A stretch of 64,000 bases of DNA from Paludibacteraceae bacterium (lineage in GTDB: Bacteria; Bacteroidota; Bacteroidia; Bacteroidales; Paludibacteraceae): assembly GCA_024401555.1 (NCBI GenBank), contig JAKSKV010000011.1, forward strand, positions 20,277 to 84,276. Direction: 5' to 3'. The notes below the pieces were generated by a model, which searched no databases, was not told the DNA's origin, and saw only the letters and a list, made by a program, of their open reading frames with translations. A program made the translations under genes and the position numbers. Below, piece by piece: positions 36,074-44,793 of this stretch (position 1 is the stretch's first letter; each line of letters opens with the position of its first letter).

Positions 36074-36880
36074 TCACCTTGCCCTTAGATGAATAACAGT
36101 GCTATCCATTTTAACAATCCCATTTATATTTTCGTAGAAAATTTTATTTTCAGACCTAATAAGTTTTAAGTTTTCACAAGGGTCTAAATAGATTTTCCAT
36201 ATATGATCAGGCACATATAATTCCTCAATAAAAGGATTGCTAAAAAAAATTATTTCACGCACATAGTTAAGGACCCGATAACATTTATCCTTCTTCGCTT
36301 GTGGATAAACAATCAATCTATCACCACAATATAGTACACCATCAGAACTTTTGCACCAACAAGTACTATCTCTCACCTCTATGGATTCAAGACTATAACA
36401 ATCGTGCAAAGAATTAGAGGTTGCAAACAAATTATTAAAAGACAAACTTTTTAAACTCTTACAATGATCAAATGTTCCCATATCAAGACCAATAGAGTCG
36501 GGCAAGATCACATTTTTTAGATTATCGCAAAACTTGAAAGACCCCAAAAGGCCTCGAACTTTAGGAGGAATCACCAGGTTATCCAAAGAAGTACAATATA
36601 TAAAAGATTCTTTCTGAATATTATTCAATGAATTAGGGAGAATAATTTCCCTCATTGATTTAAAACCGATAAATGAATGGAATTGGATACACTCAATACC
36701 CTCTTTAATCTCTACCCTAACACACTTATCACAAAACTTGTTGACATCATGACTTAGGATTGTCCCCTTACCGGCAATGATCAAAGAGGAATCCTTTTGA
36801 CGATAAGTGTATGTAACCTTTTCTTGAGAAAATGCATTACAACACAGCAACAAAGTAATTAACAATAATATATTCCTCAT
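36074..36880 (-). CDS. Secreted leucine-rich (BspA-like, LRR_5) protein
   Basis: About 268 residues from MRNILLLITLLLCCNAFSQ, a clear signal peptide; the in-frame Met at 36937 adds 19 non-signal residues. LRR_5-type units follow (FIGFKSMREIILPNSLNNIQ, FCDNLKNVILPDSI, HCKSLKSLSFNNLF). No sorting domain is seen at the C-terminus (MDSTVIHLRAR). BspA-like proteins are surface or periplasmic binders; the partner is unknown. Confidence 0.85.
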   Translation of the reverse strand: MRNILLLITLLLCCNAFSQEKVTYTYRQKDSSLIIAGKGTILSHDVNKFCDKCVRVEIKEGIECIQFHSFIGFKSMREIILPNSLNNIQKESFIYCTSLDNLVIPPKVRGLLGSFKFCDNLKNVILPDSIGLDMGTFDHCKSLKSLSFNNLFATSNSLHDCYSLESIEVRDSTCWCKSSDGVLYCGDRLIVYPQAKKDKCYRVLNYVREIIFFSNPFIEELYVPDHIWKIYLDPCENLKLIRSENKIFYENINGIVKMDSTVIHLRAR

Positions 36881-37029
36881 CACGATATCCTTAAAAACAT
36901 CCGTTATACTACTAGGGTTGAAATTCACATCTCCCAAGAGACCATCTTAGCATATGCTCAACAAATAGTATTAAATGGCTTGACAAGTCCTAAATAACCG
37001 TTACAGTTTTAGACTTAATTTATACAGGA

Positions 37030-37037
37030 CAAAGATA
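37030..37037 (-). promoter_or_regulatory. -7 box upstream of the LRR gene
   Basis: TATCTTTG on the minus strand matches TAnnTTTG; leader about 145 nt. No TTG at standard spacing; the region upstream is a long palindrome. Confidence 0.45.
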
Positions 37038-37046
37038 GTACTTTTT

Positions 37047-37084
37047 AGAAGATTGTTGCAGGACTAGTCCTGCAACAATCTTCT
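37047..37084. repeat. Perfect 38-bp palindrome
   Basis: Arms AGAAGATTGTTGCAGGACT and its exact complement meet with no loop. Ts follow on the + strand, as in a terminator, but no + strand gene ends here. The rest of 36938-37200 shows nothing recognisable. Confidence 0.8.
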
Positions 37085-37200
37085 TTTTTGTATTTTTTTA
37101 TCCTCAATCTTCTTTGGGTGTGCATTTGGCAAATGCACTCACCAACATCTTCCACTTCCATTACAAAACTTCATCAATACCGTGTCCCTTCATTTACTTG

Positions 37201-37764
37201 TCAATAAACCTTAGGCACTTCCTCAGAAATCTTTTGTGGATAACATTGCATAACAGCATCTTGCTCGTCTGCTGTCAACTCTTCGAACATTCGACCAGAG
37301 AACATCTGAACAGACAATTCATTACGAAGTTCACTATATGCAGCCAGCAACTCGTTCTGAACGTCTAAGAATGATTGATATGAGGTGCCTTGTTCGTTAT
37401 TCAAATAGATAATGTGCTTAGAAGTGATCAACTGCGTACCTAATAAAGGAATATCCACAGACTCCTTCACAGGAAGATTCTCCTTATTGGATGGGTTGGC
37501 GATAAACTCCTTCGCTCTATCCTTCAACTTTTTCACGTCCGTCATCTCGCCATTTACCATCAATTTGTCGTTACTACAAACAAGAACAACCATGATGTTA
37601 CGTTTGTCATCCACATCATCATTTGTTGCCACCTCTTCGACAGGAGGAGGCAAGGTTCTTGACAGACCCATTTCCGTAGCCACAGGCGCAGAATTAGGTC
37701 CGGACTGTCTCTCTCCGGAACAAGCTGCCAATAAAATCAAGAAGATAAAATACTTAACTTTCAT
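37201..37764 (-). CDS. ExbD-derived periplasmic lipoprotein (exbD paralogue without membrane anchor)
   Basis: 187 residues. From GLSRTLPPP onward it aligns along its length with the ExbD protein at 38370-38969 (shared KLMVNGEMTDV/RLMVNGEMMDV, ITSKHIIYL/ITSKHVISL, EELTADEQDAV). The ExbD transmembrane helix is gone. In its place is a lipoprotein signal, MKVKYFIFLILLAACSG, with lipobox LAAC and Cys15 as the lipid site. A terminator separates it from the exb operon, so it should be expressed on its own. Likely a membrane-tethered periplasmic domain that may modulate ExbBD; function is inferred. Confidence 0.85.
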   Translation of the reverse strand: MKVKYFIFLILLAACSGERQSGPNSAPVATEMGLSRTLPPPVEEVATNDDVDDKRNIMVVLVCSNDKLMVNGEMTDVKKLKDRAKEFIANPSNKENLPVKESVDIPLLGTQLITSKHIIYLNNEQGTSYQSFLDVQNELLAAYSELRNELSVQMFSGRMFEELTADEQDAVMQCYPQKISEEVPKVY

Positions 37765-37841
37765 AAAATAAAAGACACTTATAAGGATGGTAAATGAGAA
37801 AAAATCAAGAACTCAAATCAAATTAAAACAAGAGCTCTTTC

Positions 37842-37873
37842 AAAAAAAAGAGGGTAACATTGCTGCTACCCTC
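37842..37873 (-). terminator. Terminator of the exbB-exbD operon
   Basis: GAGGGTA (37850-37856) / TACCCTC (37867-37873) with Ts on the minus strand (A37842-37849). Confidence 0.9.
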
Positions 37874-37893
37874 TTCTCTATTTAGCGTGAAAA

Positions 37894-38370
37894 TTAATAC
37901 TGATTAGTTTTCTCGTTAGCTGTGTAGTAAATCTTCAAGGCGTATGCCTTTCTCAAGACTTGCTTCACATCTGTCACGATACCCATCTTTGTGTCCTTGT
38001 CAACCTTCAATGATACAATCATTTGGTTTTGATCGTTCTCATTCATAGCTTGACGTTTCACAGCGATGTACTCACCAACCTCTTCCACTCTCTTTGCGAA
38101 AGCGTCGTCCAATTGGACACGAGCCTCAGTACCGTTAGTCTTTCTAAGCTCAGCTTTAGGAACTCCGATGTAGATATACTTAGCCAAAGACTTCTTCTCG
38201 AGTTTTTGCAACTCGGTTGCCTCAGGCAACTTTAAATCCACCATCATGGTAGTCTCCTTCATGGTTGTTGTCGTCATAAAGAAGAACAACAACATGAAAA
38301 TGATATCTGGTAGTGATGCCGTACTAATTGCAGGCAACTTCTTACCACCCTCTTTACGAAACTTTGCCAT
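37894..38370 (-). CDS. exbD: ExbD/TolR family proton-channel component (second copy)
   Basis: 158 residues. The N-terminal anchor is SLPDIIFMLLFFFMTTTTM with the conserved membrane Asp (LPDIIF), preceded by a basic stretch (MAKFRKEGGKKLPAIS). A periplasmic domain follows (VDLKLPEATELQKLEKKSL). Works with ExbB to turn proton flow into energy for TonB-dependent uptake. Its start codon overlaps the stop of the first exbD (TAATG). Last gene of the operon. Confidence 0.93.
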   Translation of the reverse strand: MAKFRKEGGKKLPAISTASLPDIIFMLLFFFMTTTTMKETTMMVDLKLPEATELQKLEKKSLAKYIYIGVPKAELRKTNGTEARVQLDDAFAKRVEEVGEYIAVKRQAMNENDQNQMIVSLKVDKDTKMGIVTDVKQVLRKAYALKIYYTANEKTNQY

Positions 38371-38969
38371 TATTGCGCTCCTCCATTTACTTGTCCATAA
38401 TTCTTAGGCTCTGCCTCAGAAATCTTTTGTGGATAATATTGCTTAACAGCATCTTGCTCGTCTGCAGTCAACTCTTCGAACTTACGACCAGAGAACTTCT
38501 GAACTGACAATTCATCACGAAGTTCACTATAGGCAGCCACCAACTCGTTTTGAACGGCGATGTATGCTTGGTACGAAGTACCACGGTCATTTTGCAAAGA
38601 GATAACATGCTTAGAAGTAATCATCTGCGTTCCCAAAATCGGAATTTGAACAGCCTCCTTTGCAGGAAGGTTCTCGTCGTTTGTTGGATTAGCGATAAAC
38701 TTCTTAGCCTTTTCTTTCAACTTAGAAACGTCCATCATCTCTCCATTGACCATCAAACGGTCGTTGCTATTAACGAGGATCATCATGATGTTACGCTTAT
38801 TGACATCAACATCTTTTGTCTTCTCTTCGTTGGTTGCAGGAGGTGGCAAGGTTCTTGACAAACCTTTATCTGTAGCCATAGACGTGGTCACAAGGAAAAA
38901 GATAAGTAGCAAGAAAGATATATCCGCCATTGAACTTGCGTTAATCTCTTGTATTTCTCTTTTTTTCAT
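38370..38969 (-). CDS. exbD: ExbD/TolR family proton-channel component (first copy)
   Basis: About 199 residues from MKKREIQEINASSMADISF; an in-frame Met three codons earlier (38978) is possible. The single membrane helix carries the conserved Asp (MADISFLLLIFFLVTTSM). The periplasmic part has the long Bacteroidota-type insert, starting GLSRTLPPPATNEEK. It is the source of the lipoprotein paralogue downstream. Sits between a four-helix membrane protein and the second exbD. Confidence 0.93.
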   Translation of the reverse strand: MKKREIQEINASSMADISFLLLIFFLVTTSMATDKGLSRTLPPPATNEEKTKDVDVNKRNIMMILVNSNDRLMVNGEMMDVSKLKEKAKKFIANPTNDENLPAKEAVQIPILGTQMITSKHVISLQNDRGTSYQAYIAVQNELVAAYSELRDELSVQKFSGRKFEELTADEQDAVKQYYPQKISEAEPKNYGQVNGGAQ

Positions 38970-38981
38970 GACGAGCAATTT

Positions 38982-39437
38982 TTAGAATTTCTTAAACAAA
39001 GAACTGCACAAAGTTGCCACACATGCGACGATAGCCAATACAAACGCACTGGTCATGCACATGTTTGTCAAACGATAAACGTATGGTTCTTGTGAACCCT
39101 CGTAACCGATGATGTTAATTGGATTGGTATCAGCTCCAAAGTAAGTAGCAAGGAGAAGAACCGCCAAAACACCGAAAGCCACAAGTGGAACAAGAACTGC
39201 CTTAGGGTTAGACGCAACCTTATTAGCGAATGACAATGCTGCCAACGCTATAGTCGCCAAAGCAGCGATGACAATGAACGTGAAGGCCAAAGTAATGAAT
39301 GATGAGGTAAATGTAGGAGCCTCAAAGTCAATACCATTGCAATTCACAGTCTCCTCGCTTCCGAAGAAGAACAAGAGGGAGAAGAGAATTGTAATCGCCA
39401 TCAACGCCCAAAGAATATACTTAGGGAAATTTTTCAT
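38982..39437 (-). CDS. Four-helix membrane protein of the exb cluster
   Basis: 151 residues with hydrophobic segments near 7-25, 46-70, 81-99 and 125-147. The first loop has ETVNCNGIDFEAPTF. A protein of this kind lies between exbB and exbD in many Bacteroidales; no biochemical role is known to me. The starts and stops of the operon are spaced by 3-51 nt, pointing to one transcript. Confidence 0.85.
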   Translation of the reverse strand: MKNFPKYILWALMAITILFSLLFFFGSEETVNCNGIDFEAPTFTSSFITLAFTFIVIAALATIALAALSFANKVASNPKAVLVPLVAFGVLAVLLLATYFGADTNPINIIGYEGSQEPYVYRLTNMCMTSAFVLAIVACVATLCSSLFKKF

Positions 39438-39488
39438 GACTTGATTATTTTCGTTATTATGACTTAATTAATTATTCTAACCGATCAA

Positions 39489-40355
39489 TTAGAAATTTGT
39501 AACAGAAGTGCTGTTAGAAGATGCGGCTGAACCATTGTTCTCAACAATCATATCAAGCAACTTGATAGAAGAATCCTCCATCTCAGTAGTCAAAGCCTCG
39601 ATACGAGTCAAGATAAAGTTCAAGAACAATTGAAGAATCATAGCAACGATCAAACCGAACACTGTAGTCAACAAAGCGACCTTGATACCACCGGCAACGA
39701 CTGTTGCAGAGATATCACCTACTTGTTGGATCTTATCGAATGCTTGGATCATACCGATAACGGTACCCATAAATCCCAACATTGGAGCAAGTGCGATAGT
39801 CAAAGAGATCCAAGTGATGTTCTTCTCAAGAGAACCCATTTGAACGCTACCGTAAGAAACAACTGTCTTCTCAACAGCCTCAGGACCCTCAGCGAATCTT
39901 GACAAACCTTGGTTGAAGATAGATGCGATAGGACCTCTTGTCTTAGCAGTGTAATCCAAAGCACCTTGTACGTTACCGTTCTTCAAGAAATCCTCTACGG
40001 TATCAACGAACTTCTTAGTGTTGATAGAAGAGAGGCTCAAAGTGATGATACGCTCGATACACAAAGCCAAACCGATGATCAAACACAATGCAACGATTGC
40101 CATGAATCCGGCACCACCCTCGATGAACTTAATCTTCAAAGCTTGGAACATACCTTGATTTGAAGGAGCCTCTACTGCAGGAGTTGCAGCAGGAGCTGCT
40201 GCAGGAGCTGGTGCAACCTCAGGAGCAGGAGCAGCCTCTTGTGGAGCAGCAGTTTGCTCAGTGAACTCATCGAAAGAATCTTGAGCGAAAGTAGCATTCG
40301 TAATTCCGAAAGCCATCGCTCCAACTAATGCTAATGATGCAAAAATCTTTTTCAT
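39489..40355 (-). CDS. exbB: MotA/TolQ/ExbB proton channel family protein
   Basis: 288 residues. A signal-peptide-like start (MKKIFASLALVGAMAFGITN) is followed by a proline/alanine-rich stretch (AAPAPEVAPAPAAAPAATP), then the channel domain. FMAIVALCLIIGLALCIERI is the first core helix, and LAPMLGFMGTVIGMIQAF plus VALLTTVFGLIVAMILQLF form the pore helices. It is the first gene of exbB - 4TM - exbD - exbD. It energises TonB receptors. Confidence 0.95.
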   Translation of the reverse strand: MKKIFASLALVGAMAFGITNATFAQDSFDEFTEQTAAPQEAAPAPEVAPAPAAAPAATPAVEAPSNQGMFQALKIKFIEGGAGFMAIVALCLIIGLALCIERIITLSLSSINTKKFVDTVEDFLKNGNVQGALDYTAKTRGPIASIFNQGLSRFAEGPEAVEKTVVSYGSVQMGSLEKNITWISLTIALAPMLGFMGTVIGMIQAFDKIQQVGDISATVVAGGIKVALLTTVFGLIVAMILQLFLNFILTRIEALTTEMEDSSIKLLDMIVENNGSAASSNSTSVTNF

Positions 40356-40397
40356 TTTACTTATTGATTAATTATTAATTATTGTTTTACTAATTTG

Positions 40398-40485
40398 CGG
40401 AGAGAGGGGGATTCGAACCCCCGATACGCTTTTGGCGCATACACGCTTTCCAGGCGTGCCTCTTCAGCCACTCGAGCATCTCTCC
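40398..40485 (-). tRNA. tRNA-Ser (GGA)
   Basis: 88 nt, acceptor GGAGAGA / TCTCTCC with discriminator G. Anticodon arm CACGC-CTGGAAA-GCGTG gives GGA. A long variable arm fits serine. It lies 42 nt upstream of exbB on the same strand. Confidence 0.96.
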
Positions 40486-40567
40486 TGACTTCATATCAAA
40501 ATCGGGTGCAAATTACAAAAAAAATAGTTACGAAACACCTATTGTTGAAAATTATTTTATCTAACTG

Positions 40568-41104
40568 TTACAGAAACATTTGGCACCAATTATCAAAGCG
40601 TTTCAAGGTCTCTTCTCCATATTTTTCCAACTTCGCGCGGGCCTTTTTCACATTTCGTTCCTCTCCTAAATGCGTTTTCGAAAAAAATTTGTCCGCAAAA
40701 CAGATGATCTGCTCCTCCAAAGAGAGCGGCAACATCTCCCTACGCGGGATAGGCAAATTGGCCTCTATGATGTGCGCCAAAGAGAGTCCCGCACCCGTAT
40801 GGCGTTCACAAACCAACGCATGCTTCTCAAAACCCTCGGCTTTCAACATATCACTACCCAAATAACCATGACAAATATAGGCACAATCACCGTCACAATA
40901 GAGATCCGGGGCATAAGTCTTGATGATGCCTATGTCGTGAAGCATAGCAGCTTCCTGAATAAACTGCATATCCGCATTGAGTTCCGGCTTTCTTTGCGCT
41001 ATACGCAAAGCCATATCCGTCACGTCATACGAATGGTTTAACAAGATCTCCTTACACTTGGGATTCTGTTCGTAATATTTATTTATGATTTCTAATGGAT
41101 CCAT
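40568..41104 (-). CDS. HD domain phosphohydrolase-like protein
   Basis: 178 residues. ILLNHSYDVTDMALRIAQ gives the first His and AAMLHDIGIIKTYAPD gives the HD pair. YICHGYLGSDML and ALVCERHTGAGLSL provide further metal ligands. Small single-domain HD proteins hydrolyse phosphate esters or nucleotides; the substrate is unknown. Stands alone between tRNA-Ser and transketolase. Confidence 0.88.
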   Translation of the reverse strand: MDPLEIINKYYEQNPKCKEILLNHSYDVTDMALRIAQRKPELNADMQFIQEAAMLHDIGIIKTYAPDLYCDGDCAYICHGYLGSDMLKAEGFEKHALVCERHTGAGLSLAHIIEANLPIPRREMLPLSLEEQIICFADKFFSKTHLGEERNVKKARAKLEKYGEETLKRFDNWCQMFL

Positions 41105-41193
41105 AACGCTCTCATTTACGCAAAACTAATAAAAATTTATGAAATACGGAGGAAGAAAAGGCAAGAAAGTCGGTCAAAACCATACATACCAGC

Positions 41194-41229
41194 AAAAAAA
41201 TAAGCGGAGAGACACACGCCTCTCCGCTT
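41194..41229 (-). terminator. Transketolase terminator
   Basis: Perfect stem AAGCGGAGA (41202-41210) / TCTCCGCTT (41221-41229), followed by Ts on the minus strand. Confidence 0.92.
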
Positions 41230-41250
41230 CCTATTCGAAAAATAAGGCAA

Positions 41251-43287
41251 TTACAACTTCAAGAAGTCGCAAACCTCATTGAATACAGACTCACCTGTGA
41301 AACCGAACTTCTCGTCCAACACCGTATAAGGAGCCGAATAACCGAAGTGGTTCAATCCGTGAACATATCCGTTCTTGCCAACCAATCCGCTAATAGTCAA
41401 CGGCATACCTGCGGTCAATCCATAAACTGGCAAATTAGAAGGAATGACGGACTCTTGATAAGCGGTGCTCTGGGTGCGGAACAATCCTTCTGAAGGAGCA
41501 GAAACGATTCTGATCTTCAAGTTCTTCTTCTCCTCAAGCAACTTAGCACCCTCGAACAAGGTGGAAACCTCGGATCCGCTGGCCACCATCACCAAATCAG
41601 GTGTACCCTTCACATCCTTCACGATGTAGGCGCCCTTGTCAGCCTGCAACGCTTGCTCATAACGACTGCCTTCGCAAGGGATGTCAGTGATATTTTGACG
41701 GGAAAGGATCAAAGCCGTTGGCGTGTCCACATTCTCCATCGCCATCTTCCAAGCGACCGTAGTCTCGTTCACATCAGCCGGACGCAACACCAACATGCTG
41801 TTCTGGCCCTTGTGGTTCTTCACGTGCTCCATCAAACGGACTTGCATCTCATGCTCAATCGGTTGGTGGGTAGGTCCATCCTCTCCCACTCTGAAGGCAT
41901 CGTGGCTCCAGATGTACTTTACAGGGATACGCATCAAGGCTGCCATACGATACGCAGGCTTCATATAGTCTGAGAAGACGAAGAAGGTACCGCAAGCAGC
42001 GAAGACACCACCATGAAGGGCGATACCGTTCATGATACATGCCATGGTCAATTCTGACACACCCGCATTCAAGAAGGCGCCAGTGAAGTCTCCCTTAGCA
42101 AGAGGTTTGGTGTTCTTCAAGAATCCGTCTGTCTTATCTGAATTGGAAAGGTCTGCCGAAGAGACAATCATATTCTCCACCTTTTGGGCAAGGACACCCA
42201 ATACAGTAGCGGAAGCGGCGCGAGTGGCTTGGTTAGCCTTTTGCACGATACTTGCATAATCGACCTCAGGAGCCTTACCGCTGAAGAAGCGCTCCAATTT
42301 AGCGGACAATTCAGGATTTTGTTTCGCCCAAGCAGCTTGTTCAGCCTTCTTTTGAGCAGCAATCTTAATTAACTCATTCTTACGATCCTCATACAATTTT
42401 TGCACCTCTGGGAAGACTACAAATGGATTCTCAGGGTCAGCACCCAAGTTTTGGAATGTCTTCGCGATAGAGACACCAGCCTTCGACAACGGTTGGCCAT
42501 GTGTATTGACCTGATTCTCCTTGGAGGAACCATCCTCAGCCAAACAGCCGACACCCATAGTGGTCTTACCGATGATCAAAGTAGGACGTTCCTTCTCCTC
42601 ATTCGCCTTTTTCAAAGCATCGATGATCTGAGCGGCATCATTACCATTGATAGTGATGACATTCCAATCCCATGCCTTATACTTCATAGCGATGTCCTCG
42701 GAATCCACCTCATCCACCTTGGTAGAGAGTTGGATGTTGTTGGCATCATAGAACATGATGAGGTTATGCAAACCAAGGTGTCCCGCAATACGACCAGAAC
42801 CTTGGGAGATTTCCTCCTGGATACCACCGTCGGAGATAAATGTATAGATCTTGTGGCTCATCCACTCACCGAAACGCGCGCAAAGGAAACGTTCCGCGAT
42901 GGCAGCACCCACAGCCATGGTGTGGCCTTGTCCCAACGGACCGGATGTGTTCTCGATGCCGTGCTTGAGGCTCACCTCAGGGTGGCCTGGCGTTTCGCTG
43001 CCCCATTGACGGAATGACTTGATGTCATCCATGGTGAATTTGCCAATCAAATGCAATACGGAATAGAGCATTGGAGACATATGTCCCGGATCCAAAAAGA
43101 ACCTATCACGATTAATCCAATTAGGATCAGAAGGATCGTAAGTAAGGAATTGGGAGTATAGAACGTTGATGAAATCAGCACCGCCCATTGCACCTCCCGG
43201 GTGTCCGGAATTAGCTTTCTCTACCATCGCGGCAGCTAAAACCCTGATATTGTTAGCCGCACGATTAAGCGTTTGAATGTCTGCCAT
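41251..43287 (-). CDS. tkt: Transketolase
   Basis: 678 residues. Thiamine-diphosphate enzyme of the pentose phosphate pathway. NSGHPGGAMGGADFINVLY, GPLGQGHTMAVGAAIAER, SDGGIQEEISQGSGRIAGHL (TPP motif region) and HDAFRVGEDGPTHQPIEHEM are family hallmarks. Ends FNEVCDFLKL. Monocistronic. Confidence 0.97.
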   Translation of the reverse strand: MADIQTLNRAANNIRVLAAAMVEKANSGHPGGAMGGADFINVLYSQFLTYDPSDPNWINRDRFFLDPGHMSPMLYSVLHLIGKFTMDDIKSFRQWGSETPGHPEVSLKHGIENTSGPLGQGHTMAVGAAIAERFLCARFGEWMSHKIYTFISDGGIQEEISQGSGRIAGHLGLHNLIMFYDANNIQLSTKVDEVDSEDIAMKYKAWDWNVITINGNDAAQIIDALKKANEEKERPTLIIGKTTMGVGCLAEDGSSKENQVNTHGQPLSKAGVSIAKTFQNLGADPENPFVVFPEVQKLYEDRKNELIKIAAQKKAEQAAWAKQNPELSAKLERFFSGKAPEVDYASIVQKANQATRAASATVLGVLAQKVENMIVSSADLSNSDKTDGFLKNTKPLAKGDFTGAFLNAGVSELTMACIMNGIALHGGVFAACGTFFVFSDYMKPAYRMAALMRIPVKYIWSHDAFRVGEDGPTHQPIEHEMQVRLMEHVKNHKGQNSMLVLRPADVNETTVAWKMAMENVDTPTALILSRQNITDIPCEGSRYEQALQADKGAYIVKDVKGTPDLVMVASGSEVSTLFEGAKLLEEKKNLKIRIVSAPSEGLFRTQSTAYQESVIPSNLPVYGLTAGMPLTISGLVGKNGYVHGLNHFGYSAPYTVLDEKFGFTGESVFNEVCDFLKL

Positions 43288-43474
43288 TTTACTTTATTAT
43301 TGTATAGGATTCGTACAAAAAATTTCTAACCGCGAAGGTAAGAAAAAATCACGAGCTTTCGAGAGAGAAGGTGGGCAAAAAAGGAGAAAAGTTGTATCGT
43401 TTTAAAAATCAAAAAATTACAAAAAACAAAAGGACAATAAAAAGCTCGAACATCCGACCATTGTTGTGAAACGG

Positions 43475-43655
43475 TTGTAGGGGTGGTCCTTGTGGCCACC
43501 CGCAGGGCGTTGTTGGAACCGGTCCATTCTGCACACCAGGGGGCGTATTGCACCCCAGGGGCGTATGCAATACGCCCCTACACCAACGGCACATTTTTCA
43601 CCGAAGGCAACCGTATTTTTCACCGCAGGCAACCACAAGGGTTGCCCCTACGGCG
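43475..43655. repeat. Cluster of palindromic intergenic repeats (REP-like)
   Basis: The 24-bp palindrome around GGCGTATGCAATACGCC (43558-43581) recurs at 47355-47378. About 80 nt before it (TGTAGGGGTGG, CTTGTGGCCAC, GGCGTTGTTG) also match 47292-47354. A tandem TTTTTCACCG/AGGCAACC unit follows. The first 190 nt of the 43288-43792 gap show nothing else. Confidence 0.75.
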
Positions 43656-43717
43656 CAAAACCCACCGATGTCGACCGTAATTATTATTGTATATTTTACA
43701 CATTTAATATTTTTCAT

Positions 43718-43725
43718 TATATTTG
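43718..43725 (+). promoter_or_regulatory. -7 box upstream of the Rpn-family gene
   Basis: TATATTTG matches TAnnTTTG; leader about 65 nt. Confidence 0.5.
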
Positions 43726-43792
43726 CATCGACATAGAAAATTCATATCTGGATTTTTCTGCCTGATTTTTAATTTAATAAATAATTTGCACC

Positions 43793-44668
43793 ATGGGAGT
43801 TTACATGGATTTACGCAGCGATTACGGATTCAAATTCTGCATGCAGGACGAGACCGTGATGAAATCTTTCCTGAACGCTATCTTGGAGGGCGAAACCGAC
43901 AGGATAACAAGTGTACAATTCAAAAATGTGGAGGTGCCTCAACCTCAAAAAGACGAGAGAGGCGTCAACTTCGACCTGCTCTGCACCACGGAGCGCGGCG
44001 AAACCATCCTCATAGAGATGCAGAACGCTCCGCAGAAATTTTTCAAGACACGGGCCGCCTTCTACATCTCGAACATACTGATCAAACAGTTCACACGAGG
44101 GTTCAAGTGGGAGAAGATGAGACAGGATATCTCCCGCATTTTCGGCATCTTCATCATGGGTGGCCGCAACAAATGGCTGAACAAGCCCATCACCCGAACG
44201 AGCGTGTACGATCGGGACGAGCTGGAGGAGTTTTGGGACCGCAATCACAATTTTTTCTTATCTTTGCCTAATTTCAATTTGGACAAGGGAAACATCACGC
44301 CCAAGAACATTTGGATGCACTTTTTTAAGAAATTAGGAACAATGGATAGAATCGACCCATCAGTATATGAGCGAGCGGACGAAGGCCTGCTCAGACTATT
44401 GGAGAAAGCCAATGTGGCCAATCTCTCCGAAGAGGAGTATGCCCAGTACGAGGCCAGCATGAAAGCCCTCGAGGACGAGGTGGACATGGAGCAGTATGGG
44501 TATAGCAATGGTTATAGCAGAGGTGTGGAAGATGGTATGGAAAAGGGGATGGAACAAGGAAGAGAAGAAGAACGAAAAAAACTCATTTCTAACCTGCGTT
44601 CATCCGGCTTCACCAATGAGCAAATCGCCGAACTGCTATCCATTACCCTTGAGGAAGTGGAGAAATAG
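43793..44668 (+). CDS. Rpn family / PD-(D/E)XK nuclease-type protein
   Basis: 291 residues. The N-terminal MDLRSDYGFKFCMQDE, GVNFDLLCTTERGETILIEM (D...ExE/Q, the PD-(D/E)XK core with Asp and Glu) and QNAPQKFFKTRAAFYIS are typical of the PDDEXK_2 / Rpn group. The C-terminus is a charged, glycine-punctuated helix (GVEDGMEKGMEQGREEERKK) and a small helix-turn segment (FTNEQIAELLSITLEEVEK). Rpn proteins are associated with recombination and recently with phage defence; often annotated as transposases. Met5 is an alternative start. It stands in an accessory region between REP clusters. Confidence 0.9.
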   Translation: MGVYMDLRSDYGFKFCMQDETVMKSFLNAILEGETDRITSVQFKNVEVPQPQKDERGVNFDLLCTTERGETILIEMQNAPQKFFKTRAAFYISNILIKQFTRGFKWEKMRQDISRIFGIFIMGGRNKWLNKPITRTSVYDRDELEEFWDRNHNFFLSLPNFNLDKGNITPKNIWMHFFKKLGTMDRIDPSVYERADEGLLRLLEKANVANLSEEEYAQYEASMKALEDEVDMEQYGYSNGYSRGVEDGMEKGMEQGREEERKKLISNLRSSGFTNEQIAELLSITLEEVEK

Positions 44669-44689
44669 AAATTCTTCACACAAATAATA

Positions 44690-44725
44690 CCACCGCCATC
44701 ACAGCAAATGTTGTGATGGCGGTGG
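44690..44725. terminator. Terminator-like perfect hairpin after the Rpn gene
   Basis: 14-bp perfect stem CCACCGCCATCACA / TGTGATGGCGGTGG with an 8-nt loop and a T-rich right flank. It lies between convergent genes and may serve both. Confidence 0.65.
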
Positions 44726-44734
44726 TTGTTTCAG

Positions 44735-44761
44735 GGAGCCAGCCCTTCGGGACAGGCTCCC
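44735..44761. repeat. Hairpin just past the lectin-like gene
   Basis: GGGAGCC and GGCTCCC arms with a partly paired interior, about 32 nt beyond the stop codon at 44794-44796. A second small stem (GACG / CGTC) lies between them. Confidence 0.6.
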
Positions 44762-44793
44762 AATGATCTAATGACGCTCCTTCGTCGCTATAA

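Noticed and set aside
43475-43655. Repeats considered as a second CRISPR array
   Set aside because: Units are palindromic, differ in length and lack regular spacers, so they are REP-type elements.
43793-44668. Rpn-family gene considered as an active transposase with ends
   Set aside because: No terminal inverted repeats or target duplications adjoin it, and the flanking palindromes are a dispersed class not specific to it.
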